Source: Chloroflexota bacterium
Lineage (GTDB): Bacteria; Chloroflexota; Dehalococcoidia; Lucifugimonadales; Lucifugimonadaceae
Direction of reading: 5' to 3'
Length of the DNA stretch: 17,929 nt
NCBI GenBank assembly: GCA_009837685.1
Contig: VXTA01000179.1
Coordinates: forward strand, 1 to 17,929
The notes beneath the pieces were generated by a model. That model did no database searches and had not been told where the DNA came from. It worked only from the letters and a program-made list of their open reading frames with translations. Numbering within the stretch: position 1 is the first letter of the stretch; every line of letters starts with the position of its first letter. Both the position numbers and the translations under genes were made by a program. Below, in pieces: positions 1-7,199 of the stretch.

Positions 1-2
1 TT

Positions 3-455
3 TTTTTGGCTGATTTGGTGTAGGACCGGATCACTCTCTAGAACCGTGACGGTGAGCTTAGGGCATTGTTGGGCACCTGTGGGGATGGTGACGGCGAGTT
101 CAATCGGCCAAGTCGAGTGGCCATTGACTCCGATGGCAACATCTATGTTGCGGACTGGGGCAACCAACGCGTCCAAGTGCTCGATGCCGACGGGAATTTC
201 CTAGTGAAGTTGAAAGGCGAGGCGACTCTCGGCAAATGGGCTGCTGAGTACCTGGATTCACAGCAAGACGAGTTCCGGGCACGATCGACTTTCGAGCCTT
301 ATTTCGAGGTCGACACCGAGGACAAGAACGAGATTGCGGCGCGGATTGAGCCTTATTTCTGGGATCCCGTTACAGTTGCGTTGGACAAAGAAGATCGATC
401 TTACGTGCTGGAGACTGGCCGGCACCGATTCCAAATTTACGAAAGGGTTGCTTGA
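3..455 (+). pseudogene. NHL-repeat protein, C-terminal part, interrupted by two in-frame TAG codons
   Basis: NHL repeats form beta-propeller blades, usually in secreted or periplasmic proteins that bind partners or act as scaffolds. The open part begins at a TTG (66) and contains a clear NHL blade: a GDGEFNRPSRVAIDSDGN stretch, then IYVADWGNQRVQVLD. A second, degenerate repeat follows near the end (VTVALDKEDRSYVLE, then RHRFQIY). The same frame upstream of 66 still reads like the preceding blade (FLADLV, stop, DRITL, stop, NRDGELRALLGT), with TAG at 21-23 and 39-41. Homology therefore continues through two stop codons, and the gene enters from outside the window. UAG is not a sense codon in this genome, because several neighbouring genes end in TAG. 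The 129-residue remnant is either a decayed gene or one damaged by sequence error; TTG 66 has no convincing ribosome binding site. The NHL assignment is strong; the pseudogene status is likely but not proven. Confidence 0.65.
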
Positions 456-461
456 AGCCAC

Positions 462-498
462 ACCCTCACCCTAACCCTCTCCCATCGAGGGAGAGGGG
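462..498. repeat. GC-rich hairpin repeat between NHL remnant and DUF1501 gene
   Basis: A perfect inverted repeat has a 9-bp stem, CCCTCTCCC at 475-483 and GGGAGAGGG at 489-497, with the 5-nt loop ATCGA. It is preceded by CCCTCACCCTAA (464-475). The layout resembles dispersed intergenic hairpin repeats (REP-like elements) known from many bacterial genomes. No T-tract follows, so it is a poor intrinsic terminator; it could stabilise an upstream mRNA end or be a mobile palindromic unit. Only one copy was seen in this window. Confidence 0.6.
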
Positions 499-519
499 AA
501 GAATGTTAGGAGAGAGTCA

Positions 520-1659
520 ATGAGTGCTCAGAACGGCAAGAAGGAGCGCAAACTGGTCGTTGTTCAGATGTCAGGAGGCAACGATTACCTTAACTGCATT
601 GTCCCTTACGATGACCCGCGATACGTCGATAACCGCCCCAATGTACGAATAACTGAAGACCGGGTTTTGCCGATGGATGGCAAGTATGGGTTGAATCCCG
701 GTATGCAGCCGATCAAGGAGCTATTCGACCAAGGCAAGGTCGCGGTGATCCACGGCGTGGGATATCCTGAGCCGAACCGCTCGCACTTCCGTTCGATGGA
801 CATCTGGCATACGGCTGAGCCTAGGCACGTCGCTAATGAAGGTTGGCTAGGTAACGCAGTAAGACAGATGCATCCTGAGGGTGACAACGTCGTTGGCGCG
901 GTTAACTTCGGCGGCGGGTTGCCTCGTGCGTTGATAGCCAAGGGTGCCCCTGTGGCCTCTGTGACGGACCTTGAGACCTATGGATTGATGAGCCATTTGA
1001 GTGCGGAAACGGAGCGGTCCGAGGTCCTCGAGATGTTCAAGTACATCTACTCGATGGGACTTGGTAGCGGTCCGACGATGGATTTGATGAGCCAGACGGG
1101 TTTGGACGCGTTGCGCGGCGCGGATATCTTGAGCCAGTGCACGCTGACGTATGACTCGGAAATTGAGTACGATCCGAACGCCTTCTCCAAGTCGATGAAG
1201 AGCGCCGCGCAGGTTTTGCAGGCGGATATCGGAACTCGCATCTGCTACACACAACATGGGAGTTTTGATGCTCACACCGATGGCATCAAGTTACAAGAGA
1301 GGTTGTTGCGTGACGTTTCCGGCGGGATACACGACTTCTACACCGACATGAAGTCGCACGATCAGAGCGAGGACATCCTCATCCTTGCCTTCTCGGAGTT
1401 TGGTCGGCGCGTAAAAGATAACGGCAACGGCACGGATCACGGCTCCGGCGGCGTGGCGTTCCTGATCGGCGATGGTGTGCAAGGCGGACAGTACGGCGAG
1501 TATCCGTCGATGGACGCGAAGGATCTCGTCGAAGGCGACCTCGCGTTCAACCTGGACTTCCGCTCGCTCTACACCGAGATCATGGATGATTGGCTCGAAG
1601 TAGACTCGCGCGAGGTCATGGATCGCGACTACGAAAAGGTCGGCTTCCTAGCCGCGTAG
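520..1659 (+). CDS. DUF1501 family protein
   Basis: DUF1501 proteins belong to the alkaline phosphatase/sulfatase-like fold group and have no settled biochemical role. They are often exported and found beside DUF1800 or other secreted proteins. Landmarks visible here are MSGGNDYLNCIVPY (residues 17-30, the usual GGND-LN-VVPY signature), NRSHFRSMDIWHTA (86-99), FDAHTDG (249-255) and SEFGRRVKDNGNGTDHGSGG (292-311), which contains the conserved TDHG. The length (379 aa) is slightly short for the family. Most members start with a twin-arginine signal; this one begins directly at the fold, and no in-frame extension is possible beyond a stop at 472-474. Start ATG 520 has an AGGAGAG ribosome site at 509-515. 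Only 20 nt separate its stop from the next gene, so the two are probably co-transcribed. Confidence 0.9.
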   Translation: MSAQNGKKERKLVVVQMSGGNDYLNCIVPYDDPRYVDNRPNVRITEDRVLPMDGKYGLNPGMQPIKELFDQGKVAVIHGVGYPEPNRSHFRSMDIWHTAEPRHVANEGWLGNAVRQMHPEGDNVVGAVNFGGGLPRALIAKGAPVASVTDLETYGLMSHLSAETERSEVLEMFKYIYSMGLGSGPTMDLMSQTGLDALRGADILSQCTLTYDSEIEYDPNAFSKSMKSAAQVLQADIGTRICYTQHGSFDAHTDGIKLQERLLRDVSGGIHDFYTDMKSHDQSEDILILAFSEFGRRVKDNGNGTDHGSGGVAFLIGDGVQGGQYGEYPSMDAKDLVEGDLAFNLDFRSLYTEIMDDWLEVDSREVMDRDYEKVGFLAA

Positions 1660-1670
1660 CCATCAACCAA

Positions 1671-1679
1671 AAGGAGGGG
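1671..1679 (+). promoter_or_regulatory. Strong ribosome binding site fixing the start of the Gfo/Idh/MocA gene
   Basis: AAGGAGGGG lies directly before two consecutive ATG codons at 1680 and 1683. It rules out the longer reading from 1590, which would overlap the end of the DUF1501 gene. Spacing from AGGAGG favours ATG 1683 (5 nt) over ATG 1680 (2 nt); the two differ by one methionine. Confidence 0.75.
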
Positions 1680-1682
1680 ATG

Positions 1683-2825
1683 ATGAGTGGGCAGTTGAAA
1701 GGCCTCGTCTTAGGTTCGGGATTCGCTGGACAGGGTCACGCCGAGGCGATGCGATCTTGTGGCATCGAGGTTGTGGGTATGGTCAGTCGTACCGCGGAGG
1801 TGGTTGACCGAGTTGCCGCGGAGATGGGGATACCTTATTCGTCAACTGATTGGGTTGACGCGCTTGATGCGCTGGAGCCAGATATCGTTGCGATCGGTAC
1901 GCCCGGCGGTGCGCATTACGAACAGATATTGGCGGCGATCGATCGCGGGTGTCACGTCTTTTGCGACAAGCCCTTGACTACTAGCGCGGCAACATCGAGG
2001 GAGTTGTATGTTGCGGCGCGGGACAAAGGTGTTAAGACGGCGTATGCGGCTTCATTCCGATACCAACCCCATGCGTTGTTGGCGAAGAAGTTGATTGCGG
2101 AGGGTGTAATCGGTGAGCCGTTTGAGACGGAGTGTATCTCTCACTACGAATTGAATCCGCTGATCCCTTGGGGATGGTCGCACCGCATCGATCTCGGTGG
2201 CGGTCGGTTGAGCAATAACTTCACACACAAGCTGTCGATTGTTTTGCACGCGCTCGATGCCACCTTGATTGACATTAACGGCGAGGCTCGGAATGATATG
2301 CATCGGGCGCCGGTTGTAGAGGGTGTGCATGATTTTCGGGAGCGTGGGGACTTTGCTCCGAGCGCGGACGAGTTGGATGGTCTTGAGTGGCGAGATGTGG
2401 ATTCGGAGTGGGCTTATTCGGTGATGGCCCACGTAAATCCGGCGATCGCGACTAGGCAACCAGTGTCATCGATTTTCCGGCACGGGGGAATGCAGCCTCG
2501 CTTCGAAGACGACTATGTCGCGTTTTACGGCGATGAGGGTTCGATCCATATCGGCGGCGCATACGCGCAGGGGCCGTTGCATGTCAAGAAGCGCGGCTCA
2601 GATTGGGAACGCGTCGAGGTCCCGTCGAGTATCACGGACAGTCTGCCGGATATCGAGGATGATACGCAGCGGAATTGGACTGTTTTGATGGGCGAGTTGG
2701 TGGCGGATATTCGTGGCGAGGGATATTGCGGGTATCAGACGTTCAAGGATGGTTGGGTGTTTCAGGAAGCGGTTGATGCTGTGCGGCGAGGGAATGGGTG
2801 GTTTGCAGTGCCGACCGACGCGTAG
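1683..2825 (+). CDS. Gfo/Idh/MocA family oxidoreductase
   Basis: This is a predicted cytoplasmic NAD(P)-dependent oxidoreductase of the glucose-fructose oxidoreductase/inositol dehydrogenase/MocA type, acting on a sugar, polyol or related substrate that cannot be named from sequence. The N-terminal Rossmann fold shows LVLGSGFAGQGHAEAM (residues 8-23, GxGxxGxxH) and SRT at 35-37. The signature lysine motif reads CDKPLTT (94-100), with Asp in place of the common Glu of EKP. The second, beta-rich domain covers roughly 125-370 and contains LGGGRLSNNFTHKLSIV (171-187), whose His182 lies where family members have a catalytic or substrate-binding histidine. At 380 aa it is a normal length for the family. 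The gene follows DUF1501 by 23 nt and has a strong ribosome site. Confidence 0.9.
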   Translation: MSGQLKGLVLGSGFAGQGHAEAMRSCGIEVVGMVSRTAEVVDRVAAEMGIPYSSTDWVDALDALEPDIVAIGTPGGAHYEQILAAIDRGCHVFCDKPLTTSAATSRELYVAARDKGVKTAYAASFRYQPHALLAKKLIAEGVIGEPFETECISHYELNPLIPWGWSHRIDLGGGRLSNNFTHKLSIVLHALDATLIDINGEARNDMHRAPVVEGVHDFRERGDFAPSADELDGLEWRDVDSEWAYSVMAHVNPAIATRQPVSSIFRHGGMQPRFEDDYVAFYGDEGSIHIGGAYAQGPLHVKKRGSDWERVEVPSSITDSLPDIEDDTQRNWTVLMGELVADIRGEGYCGYQTFKDGWVFQEAVDAVRRGNGWFAVPTDA

Positions 2826-2865
2826 GCCGGTCACTCGCAGATCCCGTGTTCCAAGCTGACGTCTA

Positions 2866-4866
2866 ATGAATGTTTCTTACATGAAATCATTCCGTGGTTA
2901 CGACCTCACGATCCTAGACGAACAGGCGGTAGTGGCAGGTGTAGCAACCCCTAAGTCCGGGTTAAAGAGTCGCTTATTGGTTTGTACTGAATCAAGCCTA
3001 CTGGAGTTGCGAAAGAGTTGGGGCAAAACGCGGATTGAGAAGGCGCATAACCGAACATTTTTCACTGATGTTTCGCTGAAACGGAGTTTCGGCGTTTGGG
3101 AATTGGAGATTTCTACATACAGCGGTGAATTGAAATATACCGGTGAACACGACCAACTGGAACGAATCGCGCAATTTCTGCGGCAATGGGGACAGGATCG
3201 GGAGCCCGAGACAGTAACTTCAAGTGAAACTACCGAACAAGCGGCTAGCGAACCAAATTGGCGTGCCGCTGGATCCGTATTCACGCCACCCAGAAAAGAC
3301 TCACCCGCATCCGGATTGACTGATGAAGTCAAACAAATCGGGTTAGGATTTTTCTTGCTGATAGCAGGCGTGGCAATCGTAATCTTCTTCGTGGCACCTT
3401 CCTGTAATGGCGAAGATACAAAGGTCTTCGTTGAACGCGTCGTCGAGACCGTCGAGGTTGAAAAGGTTGTCGAGCGTGAGGTTGTTCAGACCGTCGTAGT
3501 TGAGAGGGAAGTGCCAGTCGAGGTGATAGTGGTTGAGGAAGTTGAGAAGGAGGTCGAAGTCGAACGCGAAGTCGTCGTTGAGGTCGAGGTCGAGAGGCTA
3601 GTCATTCAGACAGTAGTCGTTGAAAAGGTGGTAGAGGTTTTTAAGGAAGTGGAGTTAGTAAAGGAAGTTCCCGTTGAGGTTGTGAGAGAAGTGGAGGTTG
3701 TAGTTGTGGCAACCCCGACACAAATCCCGATGCCGTTGCCATCTCCAACGCTAGGACCCACTGAAACTCCCACACCTACGGCGACACCATCGCCGACACC
3801 CGAACCACCATCAACACCAGCAGAGTTGGTAGGGCGAGTACAAGACAGCATAGTGCGAGTCGAAGCAAGAACCGGGGGTTTTGTCTTCTTCCAATCAAGC
3901 GGTTCAGGGTTCATCTTCGCGGTTGAGGGAACCACCGCGTTCGTCGCCACCAATCATCACGTGATCGACGGTAAAAGCTCGGTAGAAGTTCAACTTAAGA
4001 ATTCGGAGACTTATGATGCTGTCGTTCTTGGGTGGGACGCTGAGAGGGATGTTGCGGTGCTTTCCATCTGCTGCTCTTCCGATTTCATTGCCCTACAGTG
4101 GGGCGAAACATCGCCTTCTGAGGGAGAATCTGTGATCGCGGTCGGATACCCCGATAGCGACGCTGAAAACGTTATTGCGACGATTGGCGAAGTCCGTGCT
4201 CCTGATGACCTGAGTACGGAGCACGACTTTATACCGCATTCCGCGCCCCTTAATCCGGGCAACAGTGGCGGGCCGCTCTTCTCGATGCCGGGTGCCGAAG
4301 TAGTCGGAATCAACACGGCGCGGAACACTGAAACTTTAGCGTTTTATGCCGTGCCTTTCCAAGCAATAGAGGAGCAGGTGGAAGAATGGCGCGCCCAATT
4401 GATTATTGCGCCTACAGCAACACCCACATTCACGCCCACTCCATCACCAACTCCAACATTCGCGTCTGCTCCATCACTAACGCCAGCTATAACCTTTAGC
4501 AGAGTCAAAGTGAACGGTGTTGTATACACTGTGCACTCCATCATCGACCCAGCACCGCTACGCCGTGGTCTTTCCACTGGCGAACGCGCCGTGGCTGTTG
4601 ATGTGAGCCTTGAGGCCGTGGAGAACAATATCGATTACGATTACGCTCAATTTAGCGTTCAAGATTCCGACGGGTACATCCACGATCCCGACTTTATCAA
4701 CCGCGGTGTGGAGCCAGATCTTTCACGTGGGACTCTTGCGATAGGGCAACGCGTTCGTGGCTGGGTGAACTTCAACGTTGCAGAGCACGCTAAGTTAACC
4801 GCTGTCCAAGTAGAAACGGGATACGGATCACCTCGAGTTGTCATCGCGTACCTAGCAAGGGATTGA
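2866..4866 (+). CDS. Membrane-anchored HtrA/DegP-like serine protease with Val/Glu stalk and C-terminal DUF4352-like domain
   Basis: Five segments can be read in this 666-aa protein. Residues 1-157 form a soluble N-terminal region of unknown fold, predicted cytoplasmic. Residues 158-177 are one transmembrane helix (IGLGFFLLIAGVAIVIFFVA). Residues 186-282 are a Val/Glu/Lys-rich stalk, followed by a Pro/Thr-rich linker (283-318). Residues 320-512 are a trypsin-like S1C domain with the triad His365 (TNHHVID), Asp395 (ERDVAVL) and Ser467 (NPGNSGGPL). A second Pro/Thr linker (515-541) leads to a beta-rich domain (542-666) resembling DUF4352-type extracellular domains. No PDZ domain is visible, unlike classical DegP. 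Active-site residues are intact, so proteolysis outside the membrane is expected; substrates are unknown. The start is uncertain: neither ATG 2866 nor ATG 2881 has a clear ribosome site. The stalk resembles those of the two binding lipoproteins downstream. Confidence 0.85.
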   Translation: MNVSYMKSFRGYDLTILDEQAVVAGVATPKSGLKSRLLVCTESSLLELRKSWGKTRIEKAHNRTFFTDVSLKRSFGVWELEISTYSGELKYTGEHDQLERIAQFLRQWGQDREPETVTSSETTEQAASEPNWRAAGSVFTPPRKDSPASGLTDEVKQIGLGFFLLIAGVAIVIFFVAPSCNGEDTKVFVERVVETVEVEKVVEREVVQTVVVEREVPVEVIVVEEVEKEVEVEREVVVEVEVERLVIQTVVVEKVVEVFKEVELVKEVPVEVVREVEVVVVATPTQIPMPLPSPTLGPTETPTPTATPSPTPEPPSTPAELVGRVQDSIVRVEARTGGFVFFQSSGSGFIFAVEGTTAFVATNHHVIDGKSSVEVQLKNSETYDAVVLGWDAERDVAVLSICCSSDFIALQWGETSPSEGESVIAVGYPDSDAENVIATIGEVRAPDDLSTEHDFIPHSAPLNPGNSGGPLFSMPGAEVVGINTARNTETLAFYAVPFQAIEEQVEEWRAQLIIAPTATPTFTPTPSPTPTFASAPSLTPAITFSRVKVNGVVYTVHSIIDPAPLRRGLSTGERAVAVDVSLEAVENNIDYDYAQFSVQDSDGYIHDPDFINRGVEPDLSRGTLAIGQRVRGWVNFNVAEHAKLTAVQVETGYGSPRVVIAYLARD

Positions 4867-4873
4867 CGAAGGC

Positions 4874-5170
4874 ATGAATGAACAGGAACTCCAAGACGAA
4901 ATAAAGCGTGTCGGCAAGGGATGCTTCGTCCAACTTTACGAGCCGTTCGCCGATCTAAGCCTCCCGAATAGCGTTATTGTTACCAGCGTCATTGAATATG
5001 TGAAAAACAACGGTAGAAAAAACCCATCACCTAAAGCGGCGAACACTCGCGTAAGCAAAGCTAGAAAGATAATCAAGTCTGGGATGGGACAGTCTGCCCT
5101 ACTGATCTGCTCTCGGAGCAACATACCCGAAGAATTCCAGCGCAAAGCGGCGCGGCTGGCAAACGCATGA
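4874..5170 (+). CDS. Small protein of unknown function
   Basis: I do not recognise this 98-aa protein. It has no signal peptide or membrane segment. The second half is rich in Lys/Arg (KNNGRKNPSPKAANTRVSKA and KARKIIKSG) and could bind nucleic acid or an acidic partner, but no named fold is evident. It starts 7 nt after the protease stop, with a weak GAAGG site, so it is almost certainly in the same transcript. It may act with the protease as a regulator or substrate; that is inference from position only. It ends just before a hairpin facing a convergent gene. Confidence 0.6.
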   Translation: MNEQELQDEIKRVGKGCFVQLYEPFADLSLPNSVIVTSVIEYVKNNGRKNPSPKAANTRVSKARKIIKSGMGQSALLICSRSNIPEEFQRKAARLANA

Positions 5171-5178
5171 TCCGGTAC

Positions 5179-5197
5179 TAGTCAGCGTTTCTGACTA
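5179..5197. terminator. Possible bidirectional terminator between convergent genes
   Basis: TAGTCAG (5179-5185) and CTGACTA (5191-5197) form a perfect 7-bp stem around the loop CGTTT. It lies in the 44-nt gap between the small plus-strand gene and the minus-strand membrane protein, where a terminator for both would be expected. The stem is short and AT-containing, with no strong T-tract, so it is weak. Confidence 0.4.
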
Positions 5198-5214
5198 CTG
5201 CGTCCCTCGCTCGA

Positions 5215-5860
5215 TTACAAGTCGAACTTTGCGGTGAAGTGGCGTTCCACTCTGCCGGTGGCGAGCATTGTGCCGATGGCGATGAGCCAGAGGATGAATA
5301 GGGTGCCGATTATGCCGTGGTTAGTGGTGCCCAAGTCGATCCAGATGAGGTTGAGGGCGATGCCCAAGAGAAGCGTGACCGGTGATATTCGTCTCAGGTT
5401 GCCGCCGACCATGTACTGAAAGCGCGCGGCGACCAGAAGTGCGACTCCGGCGAATGAAAAACCGATCTTGCCGGTGAGCCACCTCAGGATTGCGATGGTT
5501 TCGGTGGTTGATGTGATCGATGCGGGATCTGTGGCAGTCAGGAGTACGGCGCAGATTCCGGAAATGGCAGTGAAAATGCCGGAGCCGATGAACAGGTATG
5601 GTACCAACGATGTTGCGTATCGGTCCTTGATGATCCAGGTCTGGAGCAAGAACCACGCTCCAACGATCAGGGTTACGCCAGAAACGGCTCGTCCGATGCC
5701 TCCAAGCCCGTAGAGAAGTTGGTGCTCCGAGATCGCGGCTATCGAATTCGGCAAGAGTATCTTGGTCAGCGTCGGCTGCGACTCGACCGACCACAGCGAC
5801 GATTGTCGTCAACGCGGTGAGTACGAGGAATATGCCTGCTTTGCGGTCCGGTCGATCCAT
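5215..5860 (-). pseudogene. Multi-spanning membrane protein, apparently split by a +1 frameshift
   Basis: The main open frame (5215-5754, 179 aa from ATG 5754) encodes about five hydrophobic helices (for example SGVTLIVGAWFLL, PYLFIGSGIFTAISGICAVL, GTLFILWLIAIGTMLATG) and lacks a natural N-terminus. A second frame starting at ATG 5860 supplies one: MDRPDRKAGIFLVLTALTT, then IVAVVGRVAADADQDTLAE, a typical N-terminal membrane helix. The frames meet at GAATTC (5744-5749). Removing one T there gives a continuous reading DTLAESIAAISEHQLLYGLGG and a 214-aa, six-helix protein; 646 nt minus 1 is exactly 215 codons. I do not recognise the family; function unknown. Either the gene is recently inactivated or one base is an assembly error. 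The short form may still be made from ATG 5754, but no good ribosome site supports it. Confidence 0.7.
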
Positions 5861-5904
5861 CCGGGTGAGCCTTGGGTTGACGATGAGAATCGCTATCAGG
5901 CGTT

Positions 5905-5940
5905 TATATTACCAAATTAGTAATAAATATGTGCTGCTGC
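5905..5940 (-). promoter_or_regulatory. AT-rich promoter-like stretch upstream of the membrane protein
   Basis: The 83-nt gap between the enolase-type gene and the membrane protein contains a stretch much richer in A/T than its surroundings (TTATATTACCAAATTAGTAA and following bases). Read on the minus strand it offers several TATAAA/TAATAT-like -10 candidates 45-80 nt before ATG 5860. No convincing -35 could be fixed. It may equally hold the 3' end of the enolase-type transcript. Confidence 0.3.
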
Positions 5941-5943
5941 GCA

Positions 5944-7155
5944 TTAGACCTGCGGTCCGCGCTCGATTTCGAGTTCGTCGACTCTTGCTTGGCTCTCGGG
6001 TGTGCGGGCAGGATGAGGTCCCCACTCGTCGATTAGGCTTTTTCGGGGTTCGTTGCTGACGCGGATTGTGGCATCGGAGCGTTCACGGACACCGGCTTTC
6101 AAGCGAGTGCCGATGCCGGGGCGTTGGGGAGCGTGGAGGTAGCCGTCGCGGATGTCGAGGTTCGGGTCGACGATGTCGTTGTACCAGCCTTTGAAGTACG
6201 CTGGAACGTGCTCTTGGAGCATGGCGTTGGGGGAGCTCATGCAAATTTGTGAGCAGGCGAAGATGTTGACTGGGCCGGTAGCGTCGTGCGGCGCGAAGGG
6301 TACTTGGTGTGCGGAGGCGAGGATGGCTACTTTGTGAGTCTCGGACACGCCGCCGGTCCAGATGAGGTCTGGCATTACGATGCGTGCAGATCCGTTCTCG
6401 ATGAATTGGCGGAGTTGCCATCGGGATAGTAGGCGTTCGGAGATGCATACCGGAGTTTTTGTTGCCGCCTGTAAACGTGCGAGGGCTTCCGGATTCAGGA
6501 GTGGCATGAGGTCTTCCTGCCACATCATCTCGTAGCGTTCCATCGCTTGTGCGATGCGGATGGCGACGGGGAGAGTCCATTTGCCGTGGCCGTCGTTGGC
6601 TATCTGCATATCCATGCCAACGGCGTCGCGGATGTCGCGGATGGGTTTTAGAGCCATGTCTAGTTCTTTGGGCGAAAGGAATTGTCCGTCGGAGGCTTGG
6701 GCGAGTCCGATGGTGGGTCCGCCCTTCATGGCGGTGATACCTTCGTCTAGAAGTCCTTTGGCTTGTTCACCGGCACCGTGGAATTGCAATGATGTGGCGT
6801 AGACGCGTATCTTGGTACGCACTGCTCCGCCGAGAAGTTCGTACACGGGGACGCCCAGCGCCTGTCCTTTGATGTCCCAGAGTGCGATATCGAGTGCAGA
6901 AATCGCGCGCATCTCGGCACCGCCGTAACCGGCGTGGTCGGAGAGTCTGAACATCGCCTCCCAATGGCGTTCGATCGGAAACGGGTCGCGTCCGATGAGC
7001 AACGGTCCGAAGTGGTCGTGGACTGCGGCCTCGACTACTGGCGCAGCGTAGAAAGTTTCGCCTAGTCCTACTATCCCTTCATCGGTGTGGATCTGCACCC
7101 AGAGGTTGTGGTGCTGTTCTGCGATACGGATGGTTTCGATTTGCGTGATTTTCAT
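5944..7155 (-). CDS. Mandelate racemase/muconate lactonizing enzyme family protein (enolase superfamily)
   Basis: Enolase-superfamily enzymes abstract a proton next to a carboxylate with Mg2+ help; members include sugar-acid dehydratases, racemases and cycloisomerases. The capping domain covers roughly residues 1-115 (GLGETFYAAP at 31-40, DIALWDIKGQALGVPVYELL at 89-108). In the barrel, likely metal ligands are Asp188 (NDGHGKW), Glu214 (WQEDLMP) and Glu240 (ISERL). Probable catalytic residues are Lys144 (AMKGGP), His190, and His290 in PHDATGP. The DGHGKW, EDLMP, SERL and PH-TGP pattern is closest to the D-galactonate dehydratase-like/mandelate racemase group, which would suggest a sugar-acid or hydroxy-acid dehydratase, but substrate cannot be fixed. 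At 403 aa it has a normal length. ATG 7155 has only a weak ribosome site. It is divergent from the glycosyltransferase, with 44 nt between starts. Confidence 0.9.
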   Translation of the reverse strand: MKITQIETIRIAEQHHNLWVQIHTDEGIVGLGETFYAAPVVEAAVHDHFGPLLIGRDPFPIERHWEAMFRLSDHAGYGGAEMRAISALDIALWDIKGQALGVPVYELLGGAVRTKIRVYATSLQFHGAGEQAKGLLDEGITAMKGGPTIGLAQASDGQFLSPKELDMALKPIRDIRDAVGMDMQIANDGHGKWTLPVAIRIAQAMERYEMMWQEDLMPLLNPEALARLQAATKTPVCISERLLSRWQLRQFIENGSARIVMPDLIWTGGVSETHKVAILASAHQVPFAPHDATGPVNIFACSQICMSSPNAMLQEHVPAYFKGWYNDIVDPNLDIRDGYLHAPQRPGIGTRLKAGVRERSDATIRVSNEPRKSLIDEWGPHPARTPESQARVDELEIERGPQV

Positions 7156-7199
7156 GGCGTCCGTCGACTGGTTGCGTGATGTCTGATTGAATAGGTTAA

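Noticed and set aside
1..455. UAG used as a sense codon in this genome
   Set aside because: Several intact genes in the window end at TAG in positions expected for their families, so reassignment is not supported.
1590..1682. N-terminal extension of the Gfo/Idh/MocA protein overlapping the DUF1501 gene
   Set aside because: The strong ribosome site at 1671-1679 and the Rossmann fold position both point to ATG 1680/1683.
3606..3953. Thr/Ser-rich minus-strand frames opposite the Val/Glu stalks (also 9309-9860 and 13883-14152)
   Set aside because: The TTTSTSFSTT-type sequence is simply the reverse reading of GTT/GAG/GTC-rich stalk codons.
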